Part shown: piece after piece, positions 54,412 through 63,076 of the stretch
How the letters are laid out: the number at the start of each line of letters is the position of its first letter
Position numbering within the stretch: position 1 is the first letter of the stretch
Assembly (NCBI RefSeq): GCF_003996985.1
Contig: NZ_RJJX01000015.1
Location: 1-64,000 of the forward strand
Direction: 5' to 3'
Length of the DNA: 64,000 bases
DNA from: Ancylomarina longa
GTDB taxonomy: Bacteria; Bacteroidota; Bacteroidia; Bacteroidales; Marinifilaceae
Position numbers and translations under genes: made by a program
The notes under the pieces: generated by a model
The model's input: only the letters and a program-made list of their open reading frames with translations
Database searches by the model: none
Told to the model about the DNA's origin: nothing

Positions 54412-56748
54412 CTATAAACGATTTAATTCACTCTCGCTAGCTGATTTCTTTCGAATTTTTCCTTTAAAATCATTAAAATTGTATTTGATTGAAATTCTTA
54501 CCCAAGAGCTGTCAAAGTCGTAAATTGCTCCTGACATAATATTACCGTAAATGTCTTTATATGCACTATCCGATGAATTTAGAATGTCATTTGCCAATAG
54601 TCCTACATTCAGTTTTTTATCAAAGAATGAAGTATTCATTCCTACTGATAGTTTGTATACATTATCCCAATCTGTCATTAAATCTTTCTTGCTACTCATA
54701 TACCAAAAATTCATAAAAACAGTTGTTCTGTTAGTAATAGAATAATCATTGTTAGCTTGGAAATACCAAGATGCTTTTCTGATTTTTCTGATCTCTCCCA
54801 AGTAAGGAATATCAATAAAGGGTTTTTCTCCTCCCAAACTAAGGGTGCTGTTAAACTTTTTTCCGGAATAACTGTAATCAATATTTGCAGAAAGATATTC
54901 CGCTTTATCAATGTTTACAGGTGTGTATTTCACGATATCCGGGTTACCTTTATCATTAATAGCACCCATGATGCGAGCATTTTTTTCATTCGAGTAAGTT
55001 AGGTTTACTGATAATCGACGAAACAAGTTTAACGAAAGGTCCAGGTTATGGCTAATTGTTGGTTTTAGGCTTGGATTCCCAACACTATAGGACAGAGAAT
55101 CTAAATAGGTGACATCTGTACTCAACTCACTAAACCTGGGACGATCAATTTTTTTAGAGTAGCTGAGTGTAAGATCCAATTGATCCGAGAATTTTTTATT
55201 GATTAAAAAAGAAGGAAACCAATTGCCATAAGTGGAATCTAAAACGCTTGTTCCACTAGAACTTATGTCTGTGTTGGTGTATTCGTAGCGAAGTCCTCCT
55301 TTTAGGTTTGCCCGTTTAAATTTTCGGTTTAATGTAAAATAAGCTGCTGTTATTCGGTCATTAATTTTATCTTCGGTATTGTAATTTTCCGAATTTGAAT
55401 CTTTATCTGTTGAAATGGATTTTCCATTATTTTTTACTTTTGATAGTTTTATTCCTGATTGTAAATTCACAAATTTGAAAATAGGTGTTTGGTAATCTAC
55501 TTTTCCGCTATAGATATCGTAATCATTCCTGTTGTTGAGTAATGTTTTTAAATCAGAATTGGTTGTGAGATTTTTTTCGTTAATGTCTTCCCTTGATTTA
55601 TCCTTATTTTTGGAATAATCTGCTACAAGCGATAGGGAACGAAGACTGTCAATTTTGAACTCATAATTCAGATTGTAGGTTTCTAAATCATTATTTTCAA
55701 GGGTGCTTGCAAGTATGTTACGCAAGCGTTCCTCTTCGTCTGTTTTAGTAATGCTCTGATCAGCGTCAGAATCTAAATTATCTTCCTTCGAAAAGTAGGA
55801 ATACTGAAAGCCAAGGTTGTGTTTGGCACCAATCTCCTGGTTGATACTTGCAAACAGGTTATGACTTAAAGAGTGGGCTTGTATTATTGAGTGTTTTCTG
55901 TTTTCGATGATATAGTTTTCCTGAGTATTGATTTCGTATGCATCCTTGTAGCTTTTATATTTGTAATCGGTATAAGAATAATTGATGAAACTTGTTGTTT
56001 TGCCTATTTTATTCCCCAATTGAATTCCATTGGAAGTACTATACTTTCTGGCAAGATAAGAACGATGGTACAGTTGGAGATTAATTTTATCTTTTGTGAT
56101 TTTCTTTGTTTTGATCCGCACTACTGCTTTCCCCGATGCACTATACTCTGCCGAAGGATTGCGATCAATTTCTATGCTGGCAATATCATCAGACTGAAGA
56201 CTTTCAATTTCTGCTTTGTTTTTAACTTCTCGATTGTTTATAAATACAATGGGAGTGCCTTTCCCTAGCACAGAAATGTTATTATTATTATCCACAATTA
56301 ATCCCGGAGATCTTTTCAGAGCATCAAAAAGGTCGCCGGCCTGACTGAGCGAAGTACCTTTTACATTTATGACTAAGAGTCCTTCAACCTGTCTAAAGGT
56401 CGGGCGTTTTGCTCTTACAATTACTTCTTTCAATTCCAGGTTTTTCATTTGAATTGTGCCAATATCAATTGAAGAGTTTTGCCTGAAATCAATTGGTTTC
56501 GTTATAGTCTGATAACCCACGCAGGAGATTTGCAATAAACATTTATCCACTTTAAGATTGGGAAATTCAAAATAACCATCCATAAAAGCTCCGCCGGTTA
56601 GGATACTGGAATCTTGCGATGAAAGAATGGCTGCGGTGAAGTATTCGAGAGCTTGGTTGTGGTTTTGTATTTTGCCTTTTAAACTTGCTGCATTTACAAC
56701 AATGCTTAAAATTATTATTAGAAGGCTAAGTGTCGTTTTTTTTATCAT
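54412..56748 (-). CDS. Outer-membrane beta-barrel protein, TonB-receptor-like with carboxypeptidase-like N-terminal domain
   Basis: A 778-residue protein counted from MIKKTTLSLLIIILSIVVNA, the start of a good signal peptide; the frame extends 38 codons upstream but without signal features. Domain order: carboxypeptidase regulatory-like fold (about 22-105), plug-like region (LKEVIVRAKRPTFRQVEGLL, VNVKGTSLSQAGDLFDALKR near 110-190), then a long barrel ending NFDGK-type strands (VRISIKYNFNDFKGK). This is the OMP_b-brl_3 type, related to TonB-dependent receptors but usually without a clear TonB box. The ligand is unknown. Its upstream region has a cluster of TCTAATCA-like motifs. Confidence 0.88.
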   Translation of the reverse strand: MIKKTTLSLLIIILSIVVNAASLKGKIQNHNQALEYFTAAILSSQDSSILTGGAFMDGYFEFPNLKVDKCLLQISCVGYQTITKPIDFRQNSSIDIGTIQMKNLELKEVIVRAKRPTFRQVEGLLVINVKGTSLSQAGDLFDALKRSPGLIVDNNNNISVLGKGTPIVFINNREVKNKAEIESLQSDDIASIEIDRNPSAEYSASGKAVVRIKTKKITKDKINLQLYHRSYLARKYSTSNGIQLGNKIGKTTSFINYSYTDYKYKSYKDAYEINTQENYIIENRKHSIIQAHSLSHNLFASINQEIGAKHNLGFQYSYFSKEDNLDSDADQSITKTDEEERLRNILASTLENNDLETYNLNYEFKIDSLRSLSLVADYSKNKDKSREDINEKNLTTNSDLKTLLNNRNDYDIYSGKVDYQTPIFKFVNLQSGIKLSKVKNNGKSISTDKDSNSENYNTEDKINDRITAAYFTLNRKFKRANLKGGLRYEYTNTDISSSGTSVLDSTYGNWFPSFLINKKFSDQLDLTLSYSKKIDRPRFSELSTDVTYLDSLSYSVGNPSLKPTISHNLDLSLNLFRRLSVNLTYSNEKNARIMGAINDKGNPDIVKYTPVNIDKAEYLSANIDYSYSGKKFNSTLSLGGEKPFIDIPYLGEIRKIRKASWYFQANNDYSITNRTTVFMNFWYMSSKKDLMTDWDNVYKLSVGMNTSFFDKKLNVGLLANDILNSSDSAYKDIYGNIMSGAIYDFDSSWVRISIKYNFNDFKGKIRKKSASESELNRL

Positions 56749-56920
56749 ATTACTGAGTTTAATAATACTATGACGGTAGAGAAGCTTTATTGTTACAACC
56801 TGATCTTTAGAGTTAATACCCTTGCAGTTATTGTTATTATTTTGAGGTGTACCAAACAGCACAATAAAACTTTACTTTTTAGAAATTTAATTCCGCCTTA
56901 AAACTAAAATATGAAACCCA

Positions 56921-57420
56921 TAAAAACGATTAGTTTTCTAATTGCTTCTGATTAGAAATCTAATCAAATGGCAAGCTGTTTTCTAATCGATAATGAATGA
57001 ACCATTCCTTTCAAGGGAAAATATATTCTGATAATAAAACCAAAGAGATGATCTACAAAGAGTGTTTTAATTTAAGACTTTTGGAGGTCGAAAAATCTTT
57101 TCAAGACACTGATATATCAATAAGTAGAGGTTTGAGATACCTCACTTTGTTCTGGATTTACAGCAATTGGAAATAGACATGTTTAAGGAATCTTCATTAT
57201 TCTAATTACGTGATTAGATTTCTACTGCAATCTGATTAGAAAAATGGAACTATTTTGATTAGAAAGGAAAGGACTTTTTATAAAAAAAAATACAATTTAG
57301 AATTGTTCTAATAAAAAAGCATTATTCTTTTATGAAATTAAGTTTTGATGTTTTTAGCCGATGACCAAATTGTGTGTGATGTTAATTTAAAATTAGTCTA
57401 ATTTATTTATGTCTAATTTT
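56921..57420. promoter_or_regulatory. Cluster of TCTAATCA/TGATTAGA motifs
   Basis: The gene-free stretch 56863-57535 contains many copies of TCTAAT or ATTAGA, several as inverted pairs: CGATTAG...CTAATTG (56928-56945), TGATTAGAAATCTAATCA (56949-56966) and TCTAATTACGTGATTAGA (57201-57218), plus singles near 56981, 57233, 57256, 57307, 57395 and 57414. The pattern looks like a multi-site operator for a regulator of the leftward receptor gene. A+T-richness makes some copies expected by chance. Confidence 0.5.
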
Positions 57421-57535
57421 CTTATTCTAGTATGATGGAAGTTATAGGTAGTTTTAAATTTCTGATGGGTATAATTTTATCTGTTGCATTCAACAGACAG
57501 CTACCCTATATATTTCTTTTAAAATAATAGAACAA

Positions 57536-57560
57536 AAAAAGAGGCTTAAGCCTCCTTTTT
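57536..57560 (-). terminator. Terminator of miaA, overlapping its stop codon
   Basis: On the minus strand GAGGC-TTAA-GCCTC with A/U extensions is followed by seven U; the loop TTAA includes the miaA stop codon. Confidence 0.8.
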
Positions 57561-58457
57561 GATTCTGTTCTCCAGATATTCCAATATCTCCTTTTCTTGT
57601 TTGGGATGAAACCATGTAATTTCGTCGTCCCTGCGAAACCAGGAAAGCTGACGTTTGGCGTATCTTCGGGAGTTGCGTTTAATTAATTCAATTGCTTTTT
57701 CCAGATCAATATTTCCATCGAAGTATTCAAATAATTCTTTATAGCCAACGGTGTTGAGTGAGTTGTAATGGCGATATTGGTACACAGCCCTGGCTTCATC
57801 AACCAAACCTTCTGCTATCATTTGGTCCACACGTAAATTGATTCGATCGTATAATTCTTGTCGATCGCGATTCAGACCGATTTTTATAATCTTAAAATCG
57901 CGTTGCTTACGAGAGTTAGTTCTCAACTCGGAATAAGGTTTTCCGGCCATCAAACAGATTTCAACGGCATGAATCACTCGCTTGTCATTTTTTAAATCAA
58001 CCTGATCGTAAAACACAGGGTCGAGTTGCTTTAATTGCATGCGGATTGATTCTATTCCTTCCGTTTCGTAGCGTGCAAAAATGTCCTTTCTCAGGTCAGG
58101 ATCTATGGTTGGGATTTCGTCAATACCATTGCAAACAGCATCGATATACATCATGCTGCCGCCAACAAGTAATACCTGATCTTTATCCTGAAAAAGATCG
58201 GATAATAAGCTAAGCGTTTGTTTCTCGCATTCCCAGCAACTAAAGTAGTCGTGAATGGAATGCGTATGGATAAAATGATGTTTTACTGCTTCTAATTGTT
58301 CCTTATCGGGAACAGCGGTTCCGATTCTTATTTCCCGATATACTTGCCGACTATCAGAAGAACTTATTACGGTTTGGAAATGTTTGGCAATATTAATGCT
58401 TAGATCTGTTTTGCCAACACCGGTAGGGCCTAATAGAACAATCAGGGTTTTAGACAT
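57546..58457 (-). CDS. miaA: tRNA dimethylallyltransferase
   Basis: A 303-residue enzyme that adds the isopentenyl group to A37 of tRNAs reading UNN codons. P-loop LLGPTGVGKTDLSINIAKHF at the start, SSDSRQVYREIRIGTAVPDK (tRNA and DMAPP binding), LLVGGSMMYIDAVCNGI, and the C-terminal YAKRQLSWFRRDDEITWF with conserved Arg and Trp. Full length. It shares the leftward direction with the next two genes upstream and is likely in one transcript with the pRiA4b-like gene 39 bases upstream. Confidence 0.97.
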   Translation of the reverse strand: MSKTLIVLLGPTGVGKTDLSINIAKHFQTVISSSDSRQVYREIRIGTAVPDKEQLEAVKHHFIHTHSIHDYFSCWECEKQTLSLLSDLFQDKDQVLLVGGSMMYIDAVCNGIDEIPTIDPDLRKDIFARYETEGIESIRMQLKQLDPVFYDQVDLKNDKRVIHAVEICLMAGKPYSELRTNSRKQRDFKIIKIGLNRDRQELYDRINLRVDQMIAEGLVDEARAVYQYRHYNSLNTVGYKELFEYFDGNIDLEKAIELIKRNSRRYAKRQLSWFRRDDEITWFHPKQEKEILEYLENRIKKEA

Positions 58458-58496
58458 GCTATAATTTGGGATATACTTTAATTCAAAAAAACCGAT

Positions 58497-59060
58497 TTAG
58501 ATCAGATCTTCGTAATCGTCGAGATTTTCAAACTCTGGCCCATTATCAAATTCATCATCGAAATCTGCCAGATAATCATCGGCTGTTTTTTCTTTTTTTG
58601 TTTCCAAACCTTCTAACTCCAAACCTTCAAAGTTCTCTGCATCCAGTTGAATTTGAATTGGAGCATCGCCTTTGGAAAGTGTACAAATTGGATATTTAGT
58701 GTTCGATTTAACAATTCCTTTTTCTACCAGTTGAATATCGAAGAAGCGATTAGAGAAAAAATCGAATACATAAACAAGATGAGCTTGTTTTTTTGATGCA
58801 AATTCCCGAATCATGGCAACATCCATTGCATAAACATTCATGTTGTCATCTTCTTCTGTGTTCATCTCGAATAAGGCTATTTCCAGTCCTCGTTGGCCAT
58901 CTTTGGTAATTTGGTAAAAAGATGCCATTTGCGAATTATCGTAATTAATGGATTTCTGTAAAGTATTGTGGAAATCCAAATATGTTTGTTCGTGACCTAT
59001 CTCAATCTCTCTCACAAAACCATCTACCTCTGAGGAGGTAACTTTAAACTTATAAATCAT
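58497..59060 (-). CDS. pRiA4b ORF-3-like (IS1096 passenger TnpR-type) protein
   Basis: A 187-residue soluble protein with the plasmid pRiA4b ORF-3-like fold at about 1-140: MIYKFKVTSSEVDGFVREIE, QTYLDFHNTLQKSINYDNSQ, then HLVYVFDFFSNRFFDIQLVE. The C-terminal 45 residues are strongly acidic (ADDYLADFDDEFDNGPEFEN). Despite the family name there is no transposon here; this chromosomal version is common in Bacteroidota and its role is unknown. It lies 4 bases after the acyl-CoA reductase gene. Confidence 0.85.
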   Translation of the reverse strand: MIYKFKVTSSEVDGFVREIEIGHEQTYLDFHNTLQKSINYDNSQMASFYQITKDGQRGLEIALFEMNTEEDDNMNVYAMDVAMIREFASKKQAHLVYVFDFFSNRFFDIQLVEKGIVKSNTKYPICTLSKGDAPIQIQLDAENFEGLELEGLETKKEKTADDYLADFDDEFDNGPEFENLDDYEDLI

Positions 59061-59064
59061 CTTA

Positions 59065-60138
59065 TTAATTAGAATTTAATTGTGTTAAAAAAAGCATGCT
59101 ATCAACATTATCCGCATAATCCCATAATTCGGGTTCCTGAGCTTTACCGAAAGGAACAGAATTTATAAGGGTAGAACCAACAATGCATTGAATTTGTTCT
59201 GATTGAAGGCTCAATTTTTCTTCTAACGCCCTAATTTCGGAATAATATTCATAGTAAACAACACCAATCGGAGAGGCGATTTCATCCAGTTGTCGGAGTA
59301 GTAAAAAGCCATTGTCAAGGTGTTTAATTTGGTTCATTAGTAGCAAGGAACGTTGATAATCGTAATTGTTAGCATACTTGCTGTGATTGTTTACGTAGGA
59401 ATAAGCGTTCCACGTATCAAGCATTTTGGTAAAATCATATCCTTCGGGCACATAGATTTTAGAAACATTTCGACATCCTAAACCAAAATAAAGGAATACA
59501 TCTTTTCCAAGTGCTTTTGATTCAGCATCGGTTTCCGTACCGTTTAGCACTGCTATGGAATTACGATTCTTGCGAATGATATGGGGATATTTTTGAAAGT
59601 AGGTTTCGAAATATCTTGCTGAATTATTACTGCCGGTTGCAATGATAGCATCGAATTGGCTTTTGCCAGTTAAGCGTTCTGTTTCAAAGTGAATGAGTTG
59701 TTTAAACTCCGGATGGATAGCAATTAACAGGTCTGCCACAAAATTGAGCAGTTGATTATCCTTAGAAGATAATTTTCCAATAAAGTGATGACCAGCCATC
59801 AGTACGCAAAGCATATCGTGGAATCCTACCATTGGGATATTTCCAGCCATGATTACAGCTACTTTCAGGTTGGTGTTTTTATTAGCAATGGAATATTTGT
59901 TGATCCATTGATGAATTTTATCTTCTTGCAGAAATTCAATAATTCCTTTTATTGAAAATTGAACATTTTCTGTCGTGAACCAAAGGTTCTCCGTAGAAAT
60001 GTTTTTTAATAAGCTTTTAAAATTTTCGTAAAAAGAAGCATTTAAAGTATGCTCTTTTCGAGTAGCTTCAGCAGTTGAAAATTGTTGTAAAAAGCTTCCT
60101 AATTTTACAAATGCATGGATTCTTTCATTCAGTTTCAT
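59065..60138 (-). CDS. Acyl-CoA reductase (LuxC-like family)
   Basis: A 357-residue aldehyde-dehydrogenase-superfamily protein. AVIMAGNIPMVGFHDMLCVL is the nucleotide-binding part, FDAIIATGSNNSARYFETYF contains the glycine-rich turn, and YFGLGCRNVSKIYVPEGYDF carries the catalytic Cys in GLGCRNV. The C-terminal region with QIQCIVGS matches the acyl-CoA reductase family of Bacteroidota. It probably reduces fatty acyl-CoA to aldehyde; the physiological product is unknown. It is the first gene of a leftward group with the pRiA4b-like gene and miaA. Confidence 0.85.
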   Translation of the reverse strand: MKLNERIHAFVKLGSFLQQFSTAEATRKEHTLNASFYENFKSLLKNISTENLWFTTENVQFSIKGIIEFLQEDKIHQWINKYSIANKNTNLKVAVIMAGNIPMVGFHDMLCVLMAGHHFIGKLSSKDNQLLNFVADLLIAIHPEFKQLIHFETERLTGKSQFDAIIATGSNNSARYFETYFQKYPHIIRKNRNSIAVLNGTETDAESKALGKDVFLYFGLGCRNVSKIYVPEGYDFTKMLDTWNAYSYVNNHSKYANNYDYQRSLLLMNQIKHLDNGFLLLRQLDEIASPIGVVYYEYYSEIRALEEKLSLQSEQIQCIVGSTLINSVPFGKAQEPELWDYADNVDSMLFLTQLNSN

Positions 60139-60383
60139 GTGTTATAATTTTCTTGTTAAGGCTACATGTAAGCCGTAAGTAAATTTAAACCTTTCACCAG
60201 GTGTAATTTTAGCTATTAAATTTACATGCTCGTTTCATGTTTTTTATTTTATCAGAGCTACATACACGATTCGTTTGTTCCTATTAAATGCAATTTCCAG
60301 AAAGTTTTGATCCCTGGAAATTCGATGAGGTTTTGTGTTAAATAAATTCCGACAAAGATATAAATAAGAACAAAATATAAGAA

Positions 60384-60740
60384 TTAGACCGTAGGAAAAG
60401 AGGATGTGTTGATTATATGGAGCAGGTAAGGTGTGATGAGACTGGCAAACGATAGTATTAGTAATAGTTTCAGTGCTTTACTTCCCCATGTGAAATGGTA
60501 TTTCAGATCCAGAAAGAATAACAAAACAAGCAACAATATTGGTATTAACGCGGGAAAGGTTTGAATTGATTCCCAAATTTTTCCTTGTAGTAAATATACT
60601 ATTGCTCGTTGAAAACCACAGCCCGGACACGAAAATCCAAAATGCTTTTGAAAAGTACATGTTAAACTGTTTTGTTCTAGCCATTGTAAAAATCTATGCC
60701 ACATGATCGGAATTTTCCCAAATAGATGTTTGTGAGACAA
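60384..60740 (-). CDS. DUF2752 membrane protein
   Basis: A 118-residue membrane protein with the DUF2752 signature HFGFSCPGCGFQRAIVYLLQ (CPGCG near 38-42), then three membrane helices. The two cysteines and the following Arg are the family hallmark; no activity is known. It stands alone. The dispersed repeat B begins three bases before its upstream end, so its promoter region has been replaced by, or lies in, repeat DNA. Confidence 0.85.
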   Translation of the reverse strand: MSHKHLFGKIPIMWHRFLQWLEQNSLTCTFQKHFGFSCPGCGFQRAIVYLLQGKIWESIQTFPALIPILLLVLLFFLDLKYHFTWGSKALKLLLILSFASLITPYLLHIINTSSFPTV

Positions 60741-61550
60741 TATTGTCGAATTAAATTGGCGCTTCGCCCAAACCCGACTTCATTTTTTTGTTTGATCCCA
60801 AAAACAGAAGCAAAAAAGATAAAGGCTGCTTTTCAAATACCTTTCTTCAAGCTGCTCAAAAATAAGCCTTTTATAGTGTTATTAGCTATAAACATCTTGT
60901 TTGCAAGAAAAAATACAAATAAACAGAAACATTTAGGACGATATTAACTTCTCAACAAAGAAAAATGCATCATTCTATCAGGAAATTAAAACAAAGGATA
61001 AACTTTAAATACAAAGGGGAGAGAAATCGTAAGGTCCGGATTGGGATAAGAATCAATACTGCTCTGTTATAGCTCCTCGTTGCTCTGTTATAGATTTTTC
61101 TTACTCTGTCATACAATTTTTCCTGTCTGTTATAGAACTTTTCCTATCTGTTATTAATATTTTTTTATCTGTCGTTATTTTATTATTTCCTGTTATTCCA
61201 CTTTTTTATTCTGTTATTAGTATTAGATACTCTGTTGTTGTACTTTTTATGTCTGTTACAGATTCTTCTCTATTAGGAGCTTATTCCACATGTAAACCAT
61301 ACTATTACCGATGCAATGTTCTCTATTTCAACTTTATTGGGAATTAAAACAGATGAGTAAATACATCTTTTCAAAAAAAGAAAGCCACGCAAGTGCATGG
61401 CTTCCTCTTATTTCCGGAATGTAACTTAAGCTTCCTATATCAATCCTGTCCCAAACGTTTTTCCACCAATATTGTCGAATTAAATTGGCGCTTCGCCCAA
61501 ACCCGACTTCATTTTTTGGCTCTTAAGAAACATTGCTCATAGAAATGTTT
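60738..61550 (+). repeat. Dispersed repeat element, copy B (inverted relative to copy A)
   Basis: About 810 gene-free bases that match 35715-36536 in reverse orientation. Each end has the motif CAATATTGTCGAATTAAATT followed by GGCGCTTCGCCCAAACCCGA (60738-60790 and 61467-61519), in direct orientation. The motif includes a small hairpin TTGGCG-CTT-CGCCCAA. A third, shorter copy is at 62068-62283. No coding gene is supported. Confidence 0.87.
61064..61273. repeat. Degenerate 21-bp minisatellite inside element copy B
   Basis: CTGT/CTGTTAT recurs at exactly 21-base steps: 61064, 61085, 61106, 61127, 61148, 61169, 61190, 61211, 61232, 61253. It is the inverted homologue of the array at 35970-36178. 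A plus-strand heptapeptide frame (SVIQFFL, SVIELFL, SVINIFL) is open across it, without a supported start. Confidence 0.92.
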
Positions 61551-61559
61551 CTTAAGATG

Positions 61560-62060
61560 CAAAAACCAACAAAAGTAGCATGTCCATTGCATTCCACTCT
61601 CTGAACATATTTCCTATTCCGTCGCGAATATTCCTACTACCTCTAATCAAGAGAAGTGCGCGCGACGGTAGGAGATATATTCCGTATCCCGGGTTATGAA
61701 TATTAGAGCCTTTCAGGCTCTCCTAACTTGAATCTAATTTTTCTTTTTTTGACTTGGCAGTATTCGAACAGATTGCCGCGTCTCCGTGCCTCCGCCTCGC
61801 AATGACAGCAATTTATTGGGCTTAATGCATACTTTTGGGTTTGGAATTGCAACAAAATATGGTGCAAAAAATTGATGCGAGTCCCTGCCAATAGAGCGTG
61901 CAACGTGCTACTGAAGTTGATTTGGAAAGCCAAACAGCTTTCTATTGGCTTGATTCTTTTGCTTTTCTCATTTAAGGAGAAAAGTAAGAGCTAGTCCGGC
62001 TTGAGGACAAATAAATCAAAAGCAGTTCAAGCTAGATTATGGAAAATGATTTATAAGTTT
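61560..62060. repeat. Gene-free region with REP-like palindromic repeats
   Basis: About 500 bases with no convincing gene. GATTGCCGCGTCTCCGTGCC with CTCGCAATGAC (61770-61807) is a form of the widespread ATTGC...GCAAT palindromic repeat. GAGCCTTTCAGGCTC (61706-61720) is a perfect hairpin in a context (CCCGGGTTATGAATATTAGA) that I know as a common intergenic repeat in Bacteroidota. A 76-codon frame over it is a repeat artefact. Confidence 0.6.
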
Positions 62061-62067
62061 TAATGCA

Positions 62068-62283
62068 GTATTGTCGAATTAAATTGGCGCTTTGCCCAAA
62101 CCCGATTTCATTTTTTGGTTTGATCCCAAAAACAGAAGCAAAAAAGATCAAGGCTGCTTTTTAAATACCTTTCTTCAAGCTGCTCAAAAATAAGCCCTTT
62201 ATAGCATTATTAGCCATAAACATCCTGTTTGCAATAAAAAATACAAATAAACAGAAACCTTTAGGATGATATTGTTCGTGAGA
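62068..62283 (+). repeat. Dispersed repeat element, short copy C
   Basis: About 215 bases nearly identical to 60740-60950: the motif ATTGTCGAATTAAATTGGCG, then AAAAACAGAAGCAAAAAAGA, CTTCAAGCTGCTCAAAAATA and AATACAAATAAACAGAAAC. It has only one motif end and lacks the 21-bp array. It directly abuts the 3' end of the next gene. Confidence 0.88.
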
Positions 62284-62982
62284 TTATAACTTGGAAATTG
62301 AATTGTAATATTGAAAAATCTTAATCAGGTCTTTTTCTCGTTTAAGCTTTAATTTATTCTTCTTTAGATACTTTTCAATTGTTGTTTTATTGTCTTTAAA
62401 TAGGTTTTGAATTTTATTTTTGCCCGAAGGTAAAAGTATTGCAGTTTGCTTGAGATATTGATAGTAATATTTGCTTCGAATAGTGTATCGATCAGGTTTT
62501 GGAGTAACGTATCCACTCACATTTTTCTTATTTCCTTCAATAAAGAGAGAATAGTATTTTTTCAATAACTTGATTTTTCCTGTAGTAAGTTCCTCGAAAT
62601 AAGCATCCTTTATTTGATTGTTGCTTTGATAGGGAGCGTAAATGAATTTTTGATCGTTGATAAAAATGGAATCTATCAGTTTGCCAGGTTTTAATGCAAG
62701 CGTATCTTTATTTGGAATTAAAATTTGCATCTCGTCGGCAAATACAAAATATCTAAGCTTTACCTTTTTGCCGGTGACATTAATATTTTTTAAATATAAA
62801 TCTCCGGGAGTCCACTTCTTATCCAAAAAATAATCTCCTTTCACTTGGAATGAATTTTGCGAAACAGATTGATTCATGGATGTTGTAATATCATACAACT
62901 GGTTGGAGAGAGAATGAGTTTGTGTGTTTCCTTGTAATGAAAGAAACAGGAATACAAAAAGAAAGATACTAGATATTTTCAT
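62284..62982 (-). CDS. Exported hypothetical protein
   Basis: A 232-residue protein with a signal peptide (SSIFLFVFLFLSLQGNTQ). After it: NSFQVKGDYFLDKKWTPGDL, NINVTGKKVKLRYFVFADEM and a C-terminal basic helix (TIEKYLKKNKLKLKREKDLI). The repeated short strands resemble small Bacteroidota periplasmic proteins of unknown function. I do not recognise the family. The stop codon touches repeat copy C. Confidence 0.75.
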   Translation of the reverse strand: MKISSIFLFVFLFLSLQGNTQTHSLSNQLYDITTSMNQSVSQNSFQVKGDYFLDKKWTPGDLYLKNINVTGKKVKLRYFVFADEMQILIPNKDTLALKPGKLIDSIFINDQKFIYAPYQSNNQIKDAYFEELTTGKIKLLKKYYSLFIEGNKKNVSGYVTPKPDRYTIRSKYYYQYLKQTAILLPSGKNKIQNLFKDNKTTIEKYLKKNKLKLKREKDLIKIFQYYNSISKL

Positions 62983-63029
62983 TTTAAGATTTAGTTTTCA
63001 TCACCGTGGAAGTTATGAAAATTGTATCA

Positions 63030-63060
63030 TAAAAAAAACCGATACTTTCACATCGGTTTT
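63030..63060 (-). terminator. Terminator of acnB
   Basis: AAAACCGAT (63035-63043) pairs with ATCGGTTTT (63052-63060); on the minus strand a U-run follows. It lies 17 bases past the acnB stop. Confidence 0.88.
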
Positions 63061-63076
63061 AGTTGATTTTCTTTTT

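Noticed and set aside
58497-59060. Insertion sequence suggested by the name IS1096 passenger TnpR
   Set aside because: No transposase, inverted ends or target duplication nearby; the family is a normal chromosomal protein in Bacteroidota.
61703-61933. 76-codon minus-strand frame with CCHCEAEARRRGN
   Set aside because: This peptide is the usual mistranslation of an ATTGC...GCAAT dispersed palindrome.
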